64,000 bases of DNA, taken from the NCBI RefSeq assembly GCF_003182475.1, contig NZ_QGTS01000001.1, positions 1 through 64,000 on the forward strand. Reading direction: 5' to 3'. This DNA is from Mangrovibacter plantisponsor (GTDB lineage Bacteria; Pseudomonadota; Gammaproteobacteria; Enterobacterales; Enterobacteriaceae). Under the pieces are notes generated by a model. It searched no databases. It saw nothing but the letters and a program-made list of their open reading frames with translations, and had not been told where the DNA came from. The position numbers and the translations under genes were made by a program. Shown piece by piece: positions 38,382 through 46,106 of this stretch. Each line of letters opens with the position of its first letter. Within the stretch, counting starts at the first letter, position 1.

Positions 38382-38708
38382 CTAAACCTCGCGTTTTTCA
38401 GCCCATTTTAGCATTGCATCAAGGGCCGGACACAGCGCCTGCCCCCACTCAGTGAGTCGATATTCAACTTTGGGGGGGACCTGGGGATACACCATACGCG
38501 ACACAATGCCGTCGGCTTCAAGCTTTCGCAGTTGTTGCGCCAACATTTTCTGCGAAATTTCGGGGATCAGCTTTTCAAAATCAGAATAGCGCTGCACTTT
38601 TCCATCAAAGAGATGAAAAAGAATAATTAGTTTCCAGCGGCCTTCCAGCAGTCGCAGGACTTGCTCCACACCGCTTGCGGCAGATTCCGGGCTATATAAC
38701 TTACTCAT
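38382..38708 (-). CDS. HxlR-family transcriptional regulator
   Basis: 108 residues, a complete winged-helix HxlR domain: VLRLLEGRWKLIILFHLFDG, RYSDFEKLIPEISQKMLAQQLRKLEADGIVSRMVYPQVPPKVEYRLTEWG. Such proteins often sense aldehydes, quinones or oxidants through an N-terminal cysteine; here no N-terminal Cys is present (only Cys in QALCPALD near the end). Divergent from the NTF2-like/SDR pair, which it probably represses. The 210 bases before its 3' end hold a hairpin (38186-38213) but no gene. Confidence 0.9.
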   Translation of the reverse strand: MSKLYSPESAASGVEQVLRLLEGRWKLIILFHLFDGKVQRYSDFEKLIPEISQKMLAQQLRKLEADGIVSRMVYPQVPPKVEYRLTEWGQALCPALDAMLKWAEKREV

Positions 38709-38766
38709 AGTTCAGCTGCTCACTTTTTTGTGCGTACTTGTTAATTTCACAGTCTATGTTAAAAAT

Positions 38767-38788
38767 TCTCGTACTGTAAATAACGAGA
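38767..38788. promoter_or_regulatory. Candidate HxlR operator
   Basis: The inverted repeat TCTCGT-N10-ACGAGA lies 10-31 bases upstream of the NTF2-like gene and 58 bases from the regulator start, in the only shared intergenic region. The element GTACT occurs twice (38732 region and 38771). Assignment to the adjacent HxlR protein is inference from position. Confidence 0.45.
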
Positions 38789-38798
38789 GTATAGAGCA

Positions 38799-39125
38799 AT
38801 GTCATTATCACTACCGAATGCTATTTCAACATATTTTGCGAAGAGCAATAGTGCCGATATTGACGGCATTAAGCACTGTTTTACCACCGATGCCATTGTG
38901 AACGATGAAGATAATACTCATCGAGGACATGCGGCAATCGAAGCGTGGCAACGTGCCCTGCAGGCTGCATTTGACTACAGTATTGAGCCCATTGATATTC
39001 ATCAGGAAGGCGATCGCGTAACGGTCACGTCGAATGTTGTTGGTAATTTTCCCGGTAGCTCAGTGATACTCACATATGCTTTCGGTCTGGTTGGCGACAA
39101 AATTAACACCCTGGAGATTGTCTGA
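38799..39125 (+). CDS. NTF2-like (SnoaL-type) nuclear transport factor 2 family protein
   Basis: 108 residues with the cone-shaped NTF2-like fold pattern: [40 protein letters not shown]. Members include small hydrolases and isomerases; the reaction cannot be told from sequence. Shares one base with the SDR start (TGATG), so the two are translationally coupled. Confidence 0.85.
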   Translation: MSLSLPNAISTYFAKSNSADIDGIKHCFTTDAIVNDEDNTHRGHAAIEAWQRALQAAFDYSIEPIDIHQEGDRVTVTSNVVGNFPGSSVILTYAFGLVGDKINTLEIV

Positions 39126-39904
39126 TGCCGATGGATATTCATTTTCAGGGCAGGCGCGTGCTCGTTACCGCAGGTACCAAAGGGATCGGCAAAGCGGTTG
39201 TCGGGCTATTAAAACTGCACGGCGCTACCGTGTTAACAACCGCGCGCCACACGCCCACAGATTGTATCGCAGACGCTTTCGTTGCGGCGGATTTGACCAC
39301 AATCAAAGGGTGTGACTCAGTAGTGAAAGCCGTTCAGGAGCACATGGGCGGTGTCGATATCATCGTCCACATAGCAGGCGGTTCTACCGCGTCAGGCGGT
39401 GGCTTTGCAGCGCTAGGTGAAGATGAGTGGCAACAGGAACTCAATCTTAACCTGTTGCCTGCGGTACGCTTAGATCGTGCCTTGCTACCCCAGATGCTGG
39501 TGCAGCAGGACGGAGTGATCATTCACGTCACTTCTATTCAGCGTGAACTGCCGTTACCGGAATCGACCACTGGATATGCGGCGGCGAAAGCGGCGTTGTC
39601 AACGTATAGCAAAAGCCTGTCGAAAGAAGTATCCCCTAAGGGAATACGGGTGGTTCGTGTTGCGCCTGGCTGGGTAGAAACCGAAGCATCGGTAGCGATG
39701 GCGGAACGACTGGCGCAGCAGGCAGGAACAAATTACGAAGGCGGTAAGCAAATCATTATGAACGCACTCGGCGGTATTCCGCTGGGTCGTCCTTCAAAGC
39801 CCATCGAAGTGGCCAACCTCATCGTTTTCCTCGCGTCGTCCTGTGCTGCCACTATCACGGGTACGGAATATGTGATAGATGGCGGCACCATCCCAACGGT
39901 GTAG
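39125..39904 (+). CDS. SDR-family oxidoreductase
   Basis: 259 residues, classical short-chain dehydrogenase. Cofactor motif [11 protein letters not shown] (about 16-26), the NAG-type motif varied to HIAGGS, catalytic Ser in HVTSIQ and YxxxK as YAAAK, and the C-terminal [11 protein letters not shown]. Cofactor preference uncertain; an Arg after the second strand (TTARHTP) hints at NADPH. The HxlR / NTF2-like / SDR trio recurs in enterobacteria as a small regulated unit, probably for detoxifying carbonyls (inference). Confidence 0.9.
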   Translation: MPMDIHFQGRRVLVTAGTKGIGKAVVGLLKLHGATVLTTARHTPTDCIADAFVAADLTTIKGCDSVVKAVQEHMGGVDIIVHIAGGSTASGGGFAALGEDEWQQELNLNLLPAVRLDRALLPQMLVQQDGVIIHVTSIQRELPLPESTTGYAAAKAALSTYSKSLSKEVSPKGIRVVRVAPGWVETEASVAMAERLAQQAGTNYEGGKQIIMNALGGIPLGRPSKPIEVANLIVFLASSCAATITGTEYVIDGGTIPTV

Positions 39905-40115
39905 GCATGTCTCTTAAACGGCTGATGATGCCGGCCGTTTAAGTATCCTAAGAATAATCAAGTAAGGAGTTACGTCTGCTTCTGGCAGAAGTCTGGAGAG
40001 ATTACTTCATTTGTAAAAGACCTCTAAACCACTTTATGTGACAAACACGACATTTCTGCCATGCTTAAATACCTGTGAAATCAATCTAATGAAAAACACC
40101 GAAGGGGGGATTTTG

Positions 40116-40637
40116 ATGATTCGCGGTATAGAACATATTGGCATTACGGTTTCAAATCTTGCACAAGCTGAAGCATTTTTCTGCCAGGCGCTGGGTGCCT
40201 CAGTCCTTTATCGTTTGGTGGCATCTGACCATCAGAATCAAACCATAACGGGAGATAAGATGTCCCGTCTGAATGGTTTCCCCGCTGAAATGAACCTTAC
40301 AGGGTTAGCCATGTTACGTCTGGCGAACGGTTGTAACGTCGAACTGTTTCAGACCTCTCCCGCTGTTCAGGAGCATCATGCCAGTCCTGGCCAGCCGGGA
40401 ATTAATCATTTCTCACTGTATACGGATGATATCCATAAGACTGCTGCCGACATGCGTTTACACGGAGCCGAAATGTTTGACGGGCCGTCAGACTGTTTCG
40501 CGCAGGAAGAGGGAGAAGGTAACCAGACGTGGTTTGGCATGACGCCGTTTGGCATACTAGTTGAGTTAATATCCCTCCCCTCCGGTGTTCGTTACGATGA
40601 AGGGGCAACAGAACGTCGTTGGATACCTAAGGGCTGA
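40116..40637 (+). CDS. VOC-superfamily (glyoxalase/dioxygenase fold) protein
   Basis: 173 residues from ATG 40116, preceded by GAAGGGGG; an open frame begins 26 codons earlier but lacks family similarity. Two beta-alpha-beta-beta-beta modules: GIEHIGITVSNLAQAEAFFCQALGA (first metal His in EHIG) and GINHFSLYTDDIHKTAADMRLHGAE (second His), with GILVELISLP carrying the Glu ligand. Related to glyoxalase I and fosfomycin-resistance folds; substrate unknown. Downstream of and same strand as the SDR, but 211 bases apart. Confidence 0.85.
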   Translation: MIRGIEHIGITVSNLAQAEAFFCQALGASVLYRLVASDHQNQTITGDKMSRLNGFPAEMNLTGLAMLRLANGCNVELFQTSPAVQEHHASPGQPGINHFSLYTDDIHKTAADMRLHGAEMFDGPSDCFAQEEGEGNQTWFGMTPFGILVELISLPSGVRYDEGATERRWIPKG

Positions 40638-41438
40638 TTTACCTGATTCATGCCAGGTTATGTAAGCGGTAAGAAAACATAGACATGGCTAATCATTATC
40701 GATAAGTATTTAACTGGCAACTAGATGCTCAAAGAGAGACGCTTTGACTCAGTTGCCACCTCAGTAATATATTTATAAACCAGCAACCTGAATTTCCATA
40801 TACGCAATGGATATTTATCCCGTTGGAAACTATCTTCCTGCTGCGATAGATACCGCATTGCCTTCATTCGCTGCGACGATATGCTCTGCATCTTCGTTGG
40901 TGTGAGCCTCCTCAGTTATCTTAATGAATCCTGCGAGAACACATGTTTAAAAAATGCAACCAGCCTACAAAATCGACTGGAATAAAGCGGTTCATTTTAT
41001 CTTCATAATGAACCTTCATATTATGCTGAAATTCTTACTCTAAACACGCCGTAAGCGTCGATTTTGAATGGTGCCGACCGACTCTGGTTGGCGCCTACTA
41101 ACATTCATTATCTACAATTCCTGTCTAAACAGGCGACATCAACTCTGAAGATAAGAAGGCTTCGGCAACCATATTTTTAAAGGGTTACCGCATTTCTGAA
41201 GAAGTCATCTTTCCTTTGTTTTTCAGGCACACTCTGGTTTTCCGGACAAAGCGTTTGCCGCGAAACAATATTTGCCACTTCAGCCTGGGAGCTTGCTTGA
41301 TTACAGGAAAAATTTTTCAGAAAATTTTCCGTCTATAAGATTAGCATAAAAAGCGGGGCGAACCTGTGTTCTCAAATACGAATTCTCGCCGTGATTTTTG
41401 ATGGGGCGAAACATTCATTATAAGGTCAACTTATTTTT
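40638..41438. other. 801-base gap with no recognisable gene
   Basis: A+T-rich, with stop codons in all frames I followed. No tRNA-like fold, insertion-sequence end or direct repeat of the ssrA 3' end seen. Contains only short unconvincing frames. It may be debris of a deleted gene or a junction between acquired blocks. Confidence 0.5.
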
Positions 41439-41774
41439 TTATTTATTTTCAATGCGTTTTTTACGAATCATCGAAGGCGGAAACCTGTAATGCCTTGTAA
41501 AAGCCCGAGAGAAAGACTGCAATGAATCAAAACCATACTTTAATGCAATGTCAGTAATTGTCTCTTCTTTTACCATGATATCATTGTAAGCAAACTTGAG
41601 CTTTCTCCGTTTGATAAACAACCCCAGAGAAATGCCTGTGTTTTTTTTGAATACTCGTTGCAGATGCCATTTTGAGTAGCCGGATTTTATCGCAACATCA
41701 TCGAGAAGGAGTCTTTCAGTAATATTATCTTCAATCCACATTTTTAATTCAGAACAGAACAGGACTTCATTCAT
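41439..41774 (-). CDS. Small AraC-family regulator of the MarA/SoxS/RamA type
   Basis: 111 residues, consisting only of the two helix-turn-helix units, like MarA (127), SoxS (107) and RamA (113). First HTH: LLLDDVAIKSGYSKWHLQRVFKK; second: ETITDIALKYGFDSLQSFSRAFTRHYRFPPS. The closest pattern is that of RamA/MarA, activators of acrAB, tolC and micF through marboxes. It differs enough that I give no symbol. Its position beside a MipA-like protein and two efflux systems suggests a stress and efflux role. ATG at 41774. Confidence 0.88.
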   Translation of the reverse strand: MNEVLFCSELKMWIEDNITERLLLDDVAIKSGYSKWHLQRVFKKNTGISLGLFIKRRKLKFAYNDIMVKEETITDIALKYGFDSLQSFSRAFTRHYRFPPSMIRKKRIENK

Positions 41775-41832
41775 AACATTACCTACAGACACAACTGGTT
41801 ATTATGCATTGCCACCAAAGTTAGTGATTATT

Positions 41833-41857
41833 AAAACCGGGCTACCAAACCCGGCTC
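41833..41857 (-). terminator. Terminator downstream of the MipA/OmpV gene
   Basis: On the minus strand, the stem AGCCGGG/CCCGGTT with a loop of about 8 bases is followed by TTTTAAT, directly after the stop codon region of the mipA-like gene. Confidence 0.65.
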
Positions 41858-41861
41858 GTAA

Positions 41862-42620
41862 TTAAAAGGTATAAGCAACCCCGGTCCACAAGGAAAGAAG
41901 CGAATCTTTTTCTATCATTGGACTCTTTTTGACGTCATCCGGTAACAGGGTGTAACGAGCCCCCCCGTAGATGTTCCATTTTTCAGTCAGCGTATAATTC
42001 AGGTTGATTTCTGCATAGGGAGTTACACTTTCACCCGGCGTATATTTTCGTAACCCACTTCTCCCGGCTTCATCGGCGCTAATGCCGTAGTAATACTTAT
42101 TAAATTTCCGATCATTCCAGTTGAAACCTAAAGCGGGTTCTATACCAAGTGAACCCATCTGTACCGGGTAGCTCCAAGCGTTGTTCCAGTGAAACCCATT
42201 GCTCGTACCAAGGGCATCAGTAGCAAGCGTGGTTTCAAATTTACCCATACTAAGAGTTTCATGCTCATACCTGATACCTGTCATCAACGTACTGCGACGG
42301 TTTTTTAGCTGTCGCATTGCATGGGAATGACTGTCACTTGCTTTAAAAGAAAGTGGGAAATAATATCCGACTAAAGAGATGTTATCCGCAGGTGTTTGAA
42401 GAATATCAAATCCAGCGCTAAGCCCATGGAACCAGAAGCGACCCGCATCATAATCGATATTGGGAAATATGAGACTGTTTTTGTTCGGATTAACATCTTT
42501 ATACAGTTTTGAAGACCATCCCGCAGTAAGACCTAACGAAAAGTCATCAGCCTGTGCAGAGTGTAAAGACGTTCCCAACAGAAGTGCCAGAGACACGCCC
42601 GATACAATTTTATATGTCAT
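41862..42620 (-). CDS. MipA/OmpV-family outer-membrane protein
   Basis: 252 residues. Signal peptide (IVSGVSLALLLGTSLHSAQA) then a barrel-type sequence with alternating strands and a C-terminal Phe (WTGVAYTF), as in outer-membrane proteins inserted by BAM. The pattern LGLTAGWSSKLYKDV, PNIDYDAGRFWFHGLSAGFDI and YTLTEKWNIYGGARYTLLPDDVKKSP belongs to MipA/OmpV. Family members act as scaffolds for murein enzymes or as porin-like channels affecting drug and osmotic response. Read leftward from its own promoter. Confidence 0.9.
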   Translation of the reverse strand: MTYKIVSGVSLALLLGTSLHSAQADDFSLGLTAGWSSKLYKDVNPNKNSLIFPNIDYDAGRFWFHGLSAGFDILQTPADNISLVGYYFPLSFKASDSHSHAMRQLKNRRSTLMTGIRYEHETLSMGKFETTLATDALGTSNGFHWNNAWSYPVQMGSLGIEPALGFNWNDRKFNKYYYGISADEAGRSGLRKYTPGESVTPYAEINLNYTLTEKWNIYGGARYTLLPDDVKKSPMIEKDSLLSLWTGVAYTF

Positions 42621-42697
42621 ACCTTACCTTGCCAAAAATTTAAATAATTCTTATAGCGCATTTACTTACCCGAAGATTTTCTGTGAAATCTTCCTGG

Positions 42698-43294
42698 CTA
42701 CTTAACCATCACAATCTGACTTCTGATAAATGACTCCGTACTTTCTTTATATTCTTTATGACCAAAATCCTCAATCCCGAGACTGAATATACCGTCCAGA
42801 CCATGAGAATAAGCAATAAAATTCCATGCTATCAATTCTTTCGGTCTGTCATAGGTAAATTCATTATTTAAAGCGCCTTTTTCAAGGAGATCGACAATCG
42901 CCGTATGCCACTGTCTGGTAACCAGCCGAAATGCGTCACGCATATTTTCATCATGAAATGAAATGACCTCAGCTTCTTTCCACAGTTTACTGTACTTATG
43001 TGCTTCTTCATGATCCTCAATAAACAGACACCAGCTAAGCATCTCCAGGCAACTTGCGTTTTCTTTTTTTCCCACATCAGTCAGCAGATTAAGGGCTTGC
43101 TCGACCGAAAGCTTAAACGCCTCGGACCTCAACTCGCCAGCAGATGAAAAATGGTGATGAATCTGTCCAATGGCAGTTTGCGCTTCCTGTGCAATTCGCC
43201 TTACTGTCATAGCCGATAATCCCTCCTGGTAGGCAATGCTTACGGCTGTTTCCAGGATCATCTGCCGTCTCACCTCACGACTGTAATAAGACAT
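42698..43294 (-). CDS. TetR-family transcriptional repressor
   Basis: 198 residues. N-terminal HTH (about 8-55: RRQMILETAVSIAYQEGLSAMTVRRIAQEAQTAIGQIHHHFSS), helical ligand-binding C-terminal part. Divergent from an SmvA-like MFS gene, the arrangement of SmvR-SmvA in Klebsiella and Salmonella relatives, so it is the likely repressor of the exporter and possibly of the RND genes behind it. An 18+18 bp palindrome lies in the shared promoter region. Confidence 0.92.
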   Translation of the reverse strand: MSYYSREVRRQMILETAVSIAYQEGLSAMTVRRIAQEAQTAIGQIHHHFSSAGELRSEAFKLSVEQALNLLTDVGKKENASCLEMLSWCLFIEDHEEAHKYSKLWKEAEVISFHDENMRDAFRLVTRQWHTAIVDLLEKGALNNEFTYDRPKELIAWNFIAYSHGLDGIFSLGIEDFGHKEYKESTESFIRSQIVMVK

Positions 43295-43324
43295 TCCGAT
43301 TCGACTCCTTTTTCAAACTCAATA

Positions 43325-43372
43325 TGGACATGCGTTCAAGTTCACTATAAATTTAACTTGAACACATGTCCA
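43325..43372. promoter_or_regulatory. Large inverted-repeat operator in the TetR/MFS promoter region
   Basis: TGGACATGCGTTCAAGTT (43325-43342) and its reverse complement with one mismatch (43355-43372) are separated by 12 bases. Each arm begins with TGGACA and the centre contains TATAAA (43346-43351), which on the other strand reads TTTATA. Thus each arm could supply a -35 and the centre a shared -10 for both directions (15-base spacers). Binding by the adjacent TetR protein would shut both promoters. Protein assignment is inference. Confidence 0.7.
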
Positions 43373-43403
43373 CTTCTTACTGTTTCAACAAGGCACCTAC
43401 AGC

Positions 43404-44900
43404 ATGAAAAGCAAATGGTATGTACTTTTAGTAATAATATTCATGTACTTACCCGTATCTATTGACGCAACAATTCTCTATGTTGTAGCGCCGGTTTTGA
43501 GTACGCAGCTTCAGGCTTCTCATCAACAGTTACTGTGGATTATGGACATCTACCCTCTGATTATGGCTGCACTTTTGCTGCCCATGGGTTCATTTGGAGA
43601 CCGTATTGGTTACAAAAAAATGGCGATCGCAGGAAGCATAGTTTTCGGCATAGCTTCTGCAGCGGCTGCCTGCGCCCGATCGCCGGAACTCCTGATAGCG
43701 GCGCGTGCGCTTCTGGCAGTCGGTGCGGCAATGATTGTGCCTGCGACGCTTGCGGCTGTAAGAAAGAATTTTACGGATGATAAAGACAGAAATATGGCTT
43801 TGGGGATCTGGACAACAATAGGTACAGGCGGCGCTCTGGCAGGTCCACTGGTGGGAGGGGCTTTGCTGAGCCAATTTTACTGGGGATCTGTTTTTCTTAT
43901 AAATGTACCGGTTGTGCTGATTGTCATTATGTTAATTCAGCGGTTGATACCTGAGGATGAAAACCTTATCCGCCAACCAGTAAACCTCTCTCAGGGTCTT
44001 CTGCTGATGAGTGCAATACTGATAACTATTTATGGCGCCAAGAGCCTCATAAATCATGGCAACCCCACCCTGATGTCTGTTTATCTCTTACTGGTCGGTC
44101 TGGTTTTACTGGGCATTTTCATCACTCTCCAGATGGTGAGCCGACGGCCTCTTCTGGATACGGGGTTATTGAAGCAACGCAATATCCTCGCCGGCATCGT
44201 TCTGGCGCTGACCTCGATGATTACCCTGGTTGGTTTTGAGCTTGTCATTTCTCAGGAGTTACAGTACGTCCACCGCTTCACGCCTGTACAGGCCGGGCTG
44301 TATATCATGCCGCTGATGCTTGCAGGTTGTCTGGCTGGCCCTCTTGCCGGTTATCTTATTAATAGCTTCGGTATCAGGATGGTTGCTGCGTCAGGCCTTG
44401 CTGTATCAGCCCTGAGTCTTTATATGCTGTCAGACATTAACTTTGGTGTTCAGGCCACGAAAGCATGGCTATGGATGACACTTCTTGGGGCCGGGGATAC
44501 CATCGCTTTGATGGCTTCTTCCTCAGCCATCATGTCTGCAGCACCTGCGCATAAAGCCAGTTCTGCTGGCTCCATTGAGGGTATGTCTTACGAACTGGGA
44601 ACCGGGCTGGGAATAACTATTTTCGGTTCGGTTCTCGCTAGTGTTTATTCCACTACGGTTCGTCTGCCGGCGCACCTGCCTGAATCAGTTCGCGCTTCTG
44701 CAGGCGCCTCATTTAGCGAAGCCGTTGAGGCTGCGCGCCATCTTGATGAAGTAGCCCGTGAGGAGCTTCTTACTTCCGCATCGTCTGCTTTTATGCAGTC
44801 GCACAATGTCATGCTTGAATCAGCCTCATTAATTCTGATGGTGTTGATGATTCTGACTTTTTTTATTTTCAAACAGGGTAATACCGTCAGCCACAGCTGA
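43404..44900 (+). CDS. MFS exporter of the SmvA / DHA2 (14-TMS) family
   Basis: 498 residues with about 14 hydrophobic segments. DHA2 signatures: DATILYVVAPVLS in helix 1, LWIMDIYPLIMAALLLPMGSFGDRIGYKKM (motif A region) and GIWTTIGTGGALAGPLVGGALL (motif C, antiporter). Closest known type is SmvA, a proton-driven exporter of methyl viologen, acriflavine, cationic biocides such as chlorhexidine. Regulated, by position, by the divergent TetR protein. The RND adaptor gene starts 44 bases downstream, so all three exporter genes are probably cotranscribed. Confidence 0.9.
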   Translation: MKSKWYVLLVIIFMYLPVSIDATILYVVAPVLSTQLQASHQQLLWIMDIYPLIMAALLLPMGSFGDRIGYKKMAIAGSIVFGIASAAAACARSPELLIAARALLAVGAAMIVPATLAAVRKNFTDDKDRNMALGIWTTIGTGGALAGPLVGGALLSQFYWGSVFLINVPVVLIVIMLIQRLIPEDENLIRQPVNLSQGLLLMSAILITIYGAKSLINHGNPTLMSVYLLLVGLVLLGIFITLQMVSRRPLLDTGLLKQRNILAGIVLALTSMITLVGFELVISQELQYVHRFTPVQAGLYIMPLMLAGCLAGPLAGYLINSFGIRMVAASGLAVSALSLYMLSDINFGVQATKAWLWMTLLGAGDTIALMASSSAIMSAAPAHKASSAGSIEGMSYELGTGLGITIFGSVLASVYSTTVRLPAHLPESVRASAGASFSEAVEAARHLDEVAREELLTSASSAFMQSHNVMLESASLILMVLMILTFFIFKQGNTVSHS

Positions 44901-44944
44901 TGGCAGTGCCACACTTCTTACATTTATAAATTCGGAAATTAACT

Positions 44945-46081
44945 ATGAATATCAGGAAGCTGGCTATCAGCACAACGCTATGCTTATTCTTTATTACAGG
45001 TTGTGATTCGGCAGAGATGGCTGAAACGCCCTCCACGCCAGCAAAAACCAAAGTCGTCATTAAAACGCTTGGCACTGAAGATATCTATTCCGTTCGTGAT
45101 TTTCCTGCACGAATCACTGCGGTGAAGACGGCGCAAATTCGCCCTCAGGTAGGGGGAATCATTCAAAAGCGACTGTTCCGCCAGGGTTCTGAAATACGTG
45201 AAGGACAGGCACTTTTTCAGATCGATGCAGCGCCTTTTGAGGCAGATGTCGAAATGGCTAACGCAGCGGTTGCAAAGGCCAAAGCCACCTATCAACAGAT
45301 GAGTAGCCGTGCTTATCGTTTCTCCAAATTGCAAAAAAACGCTGCAATAAGCCAGCAGGATCTTGACGATGCAAAAGCGGCAAGTGCCCAGGCCGCGGCT
45401 GAACTTGCCGAAGCGACAGCATCTCTAAACCGGAAAAAGCTGGATTTAAATTATGCAACCGTTAAGGCTCCCATCAGCGGGCGAGTGGATCAGGAGTTCG
45501 TTACCGAAGGCGCGCTGGTCAGTCCTGGCGATACGCAGGCTATGGCTGTCATACAGCAACTCGATCGTGTTTATGTAGACGCACGCGTCCCATCTCAGGC
45601 TCTTCGCTCTCTGTACCAGTTCAATGACGCCGCACCGGCAGGCCAGTCTGGCGTAACCGCTGTCGTGCTTGATGATGAAGGCCGGCCCTATGACACGCCT
45701 GCGCGTTTGCTGTTTTCAGGCATGAGCGTTAACGATGAAACCGGTGATGTTGTTCTTCGGGCTGAAGTCGAAAATCCTCAACGGACCCTGCTTCCCGGAA
45801 TGTTTGTGAAGCTACAAATCACGCGCCTTATCGAAAAAGAGGGCATGGCCATTCCTGAGCAGGCTATTAACAGAGCAGAAGACAAGACCACAGTATGGAT
45901 TGTTGGTCAGGATAATAAAGCGAAACGCGTTGAAATACAGACCGGCGAACAAACGGCGAAAGGGATCACGGTAACAGCCGGCCTGAAAGCTGGCGACAAG
46001 ATAGTCATTGAAGGTCAGGACAAGCTACAGGAAGGCGCTGAAGTTACCGCACGTCCTGATGAAACCCAGTTAGCTTCGTAA
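44945..46081 (+). CDS. RND efflux periplasmic adaptor (membrane fusion protein)
   Basis: 378 residues of the AcrA/MexA family. Signal peptide with lipobox FITGC for inner-membrane anchoring. Beta-barrel and lipoyl halves (AQIRPQVGGIIQKRLFRQGSEIREGQALFQID and LNYATVKAPISGRVDQEFVTEGALV), alpha-hairpin with the TolC-contact motif region (RAYRFSKLQKNAAISQQDLDDAK), membrane-proximal domain at the end. Pairs with the pump 25 bases downstream. No outer-membrane channel gene is nearby, so TolC would be recruited. Confidence 0.93.
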   Translation: MNIRKLAISTTLCLFFITGCDSAEMAETPSTPAKTKVVIKTLGTEDIYSVRDFPARITAVKTAQIRPQVGGIIQKRLFRQGSEIREGQALFQIDAAPFEADVEMANAAVAKAKATYQQMSSRAYRFSKLQKNAAISQQDLDDAKAASAQAAAELAEATASLNRKKLDLNYATVKAPISGRVDQEFVTEGALVSPGDTQAMAVIQQLDRVYVDARVPSQALRSLYQFNDAAPAGQSGVTAVVLDDEGRPYDTPARLLFSGMSVNDETGDVVLRAEVENPQRTLLPGMFVKLQITRLIEKEGMAIPEQAINRAEDKTTVWIVGQDNKAKRVEIQTGEQTAKGITVTAGLKAGDKIVIEGQDKLQEGAEVTARPDETQLAS

Positions 46082-46106
46082 TGACTTATACTCACAGGAA
46101 ATTCTG

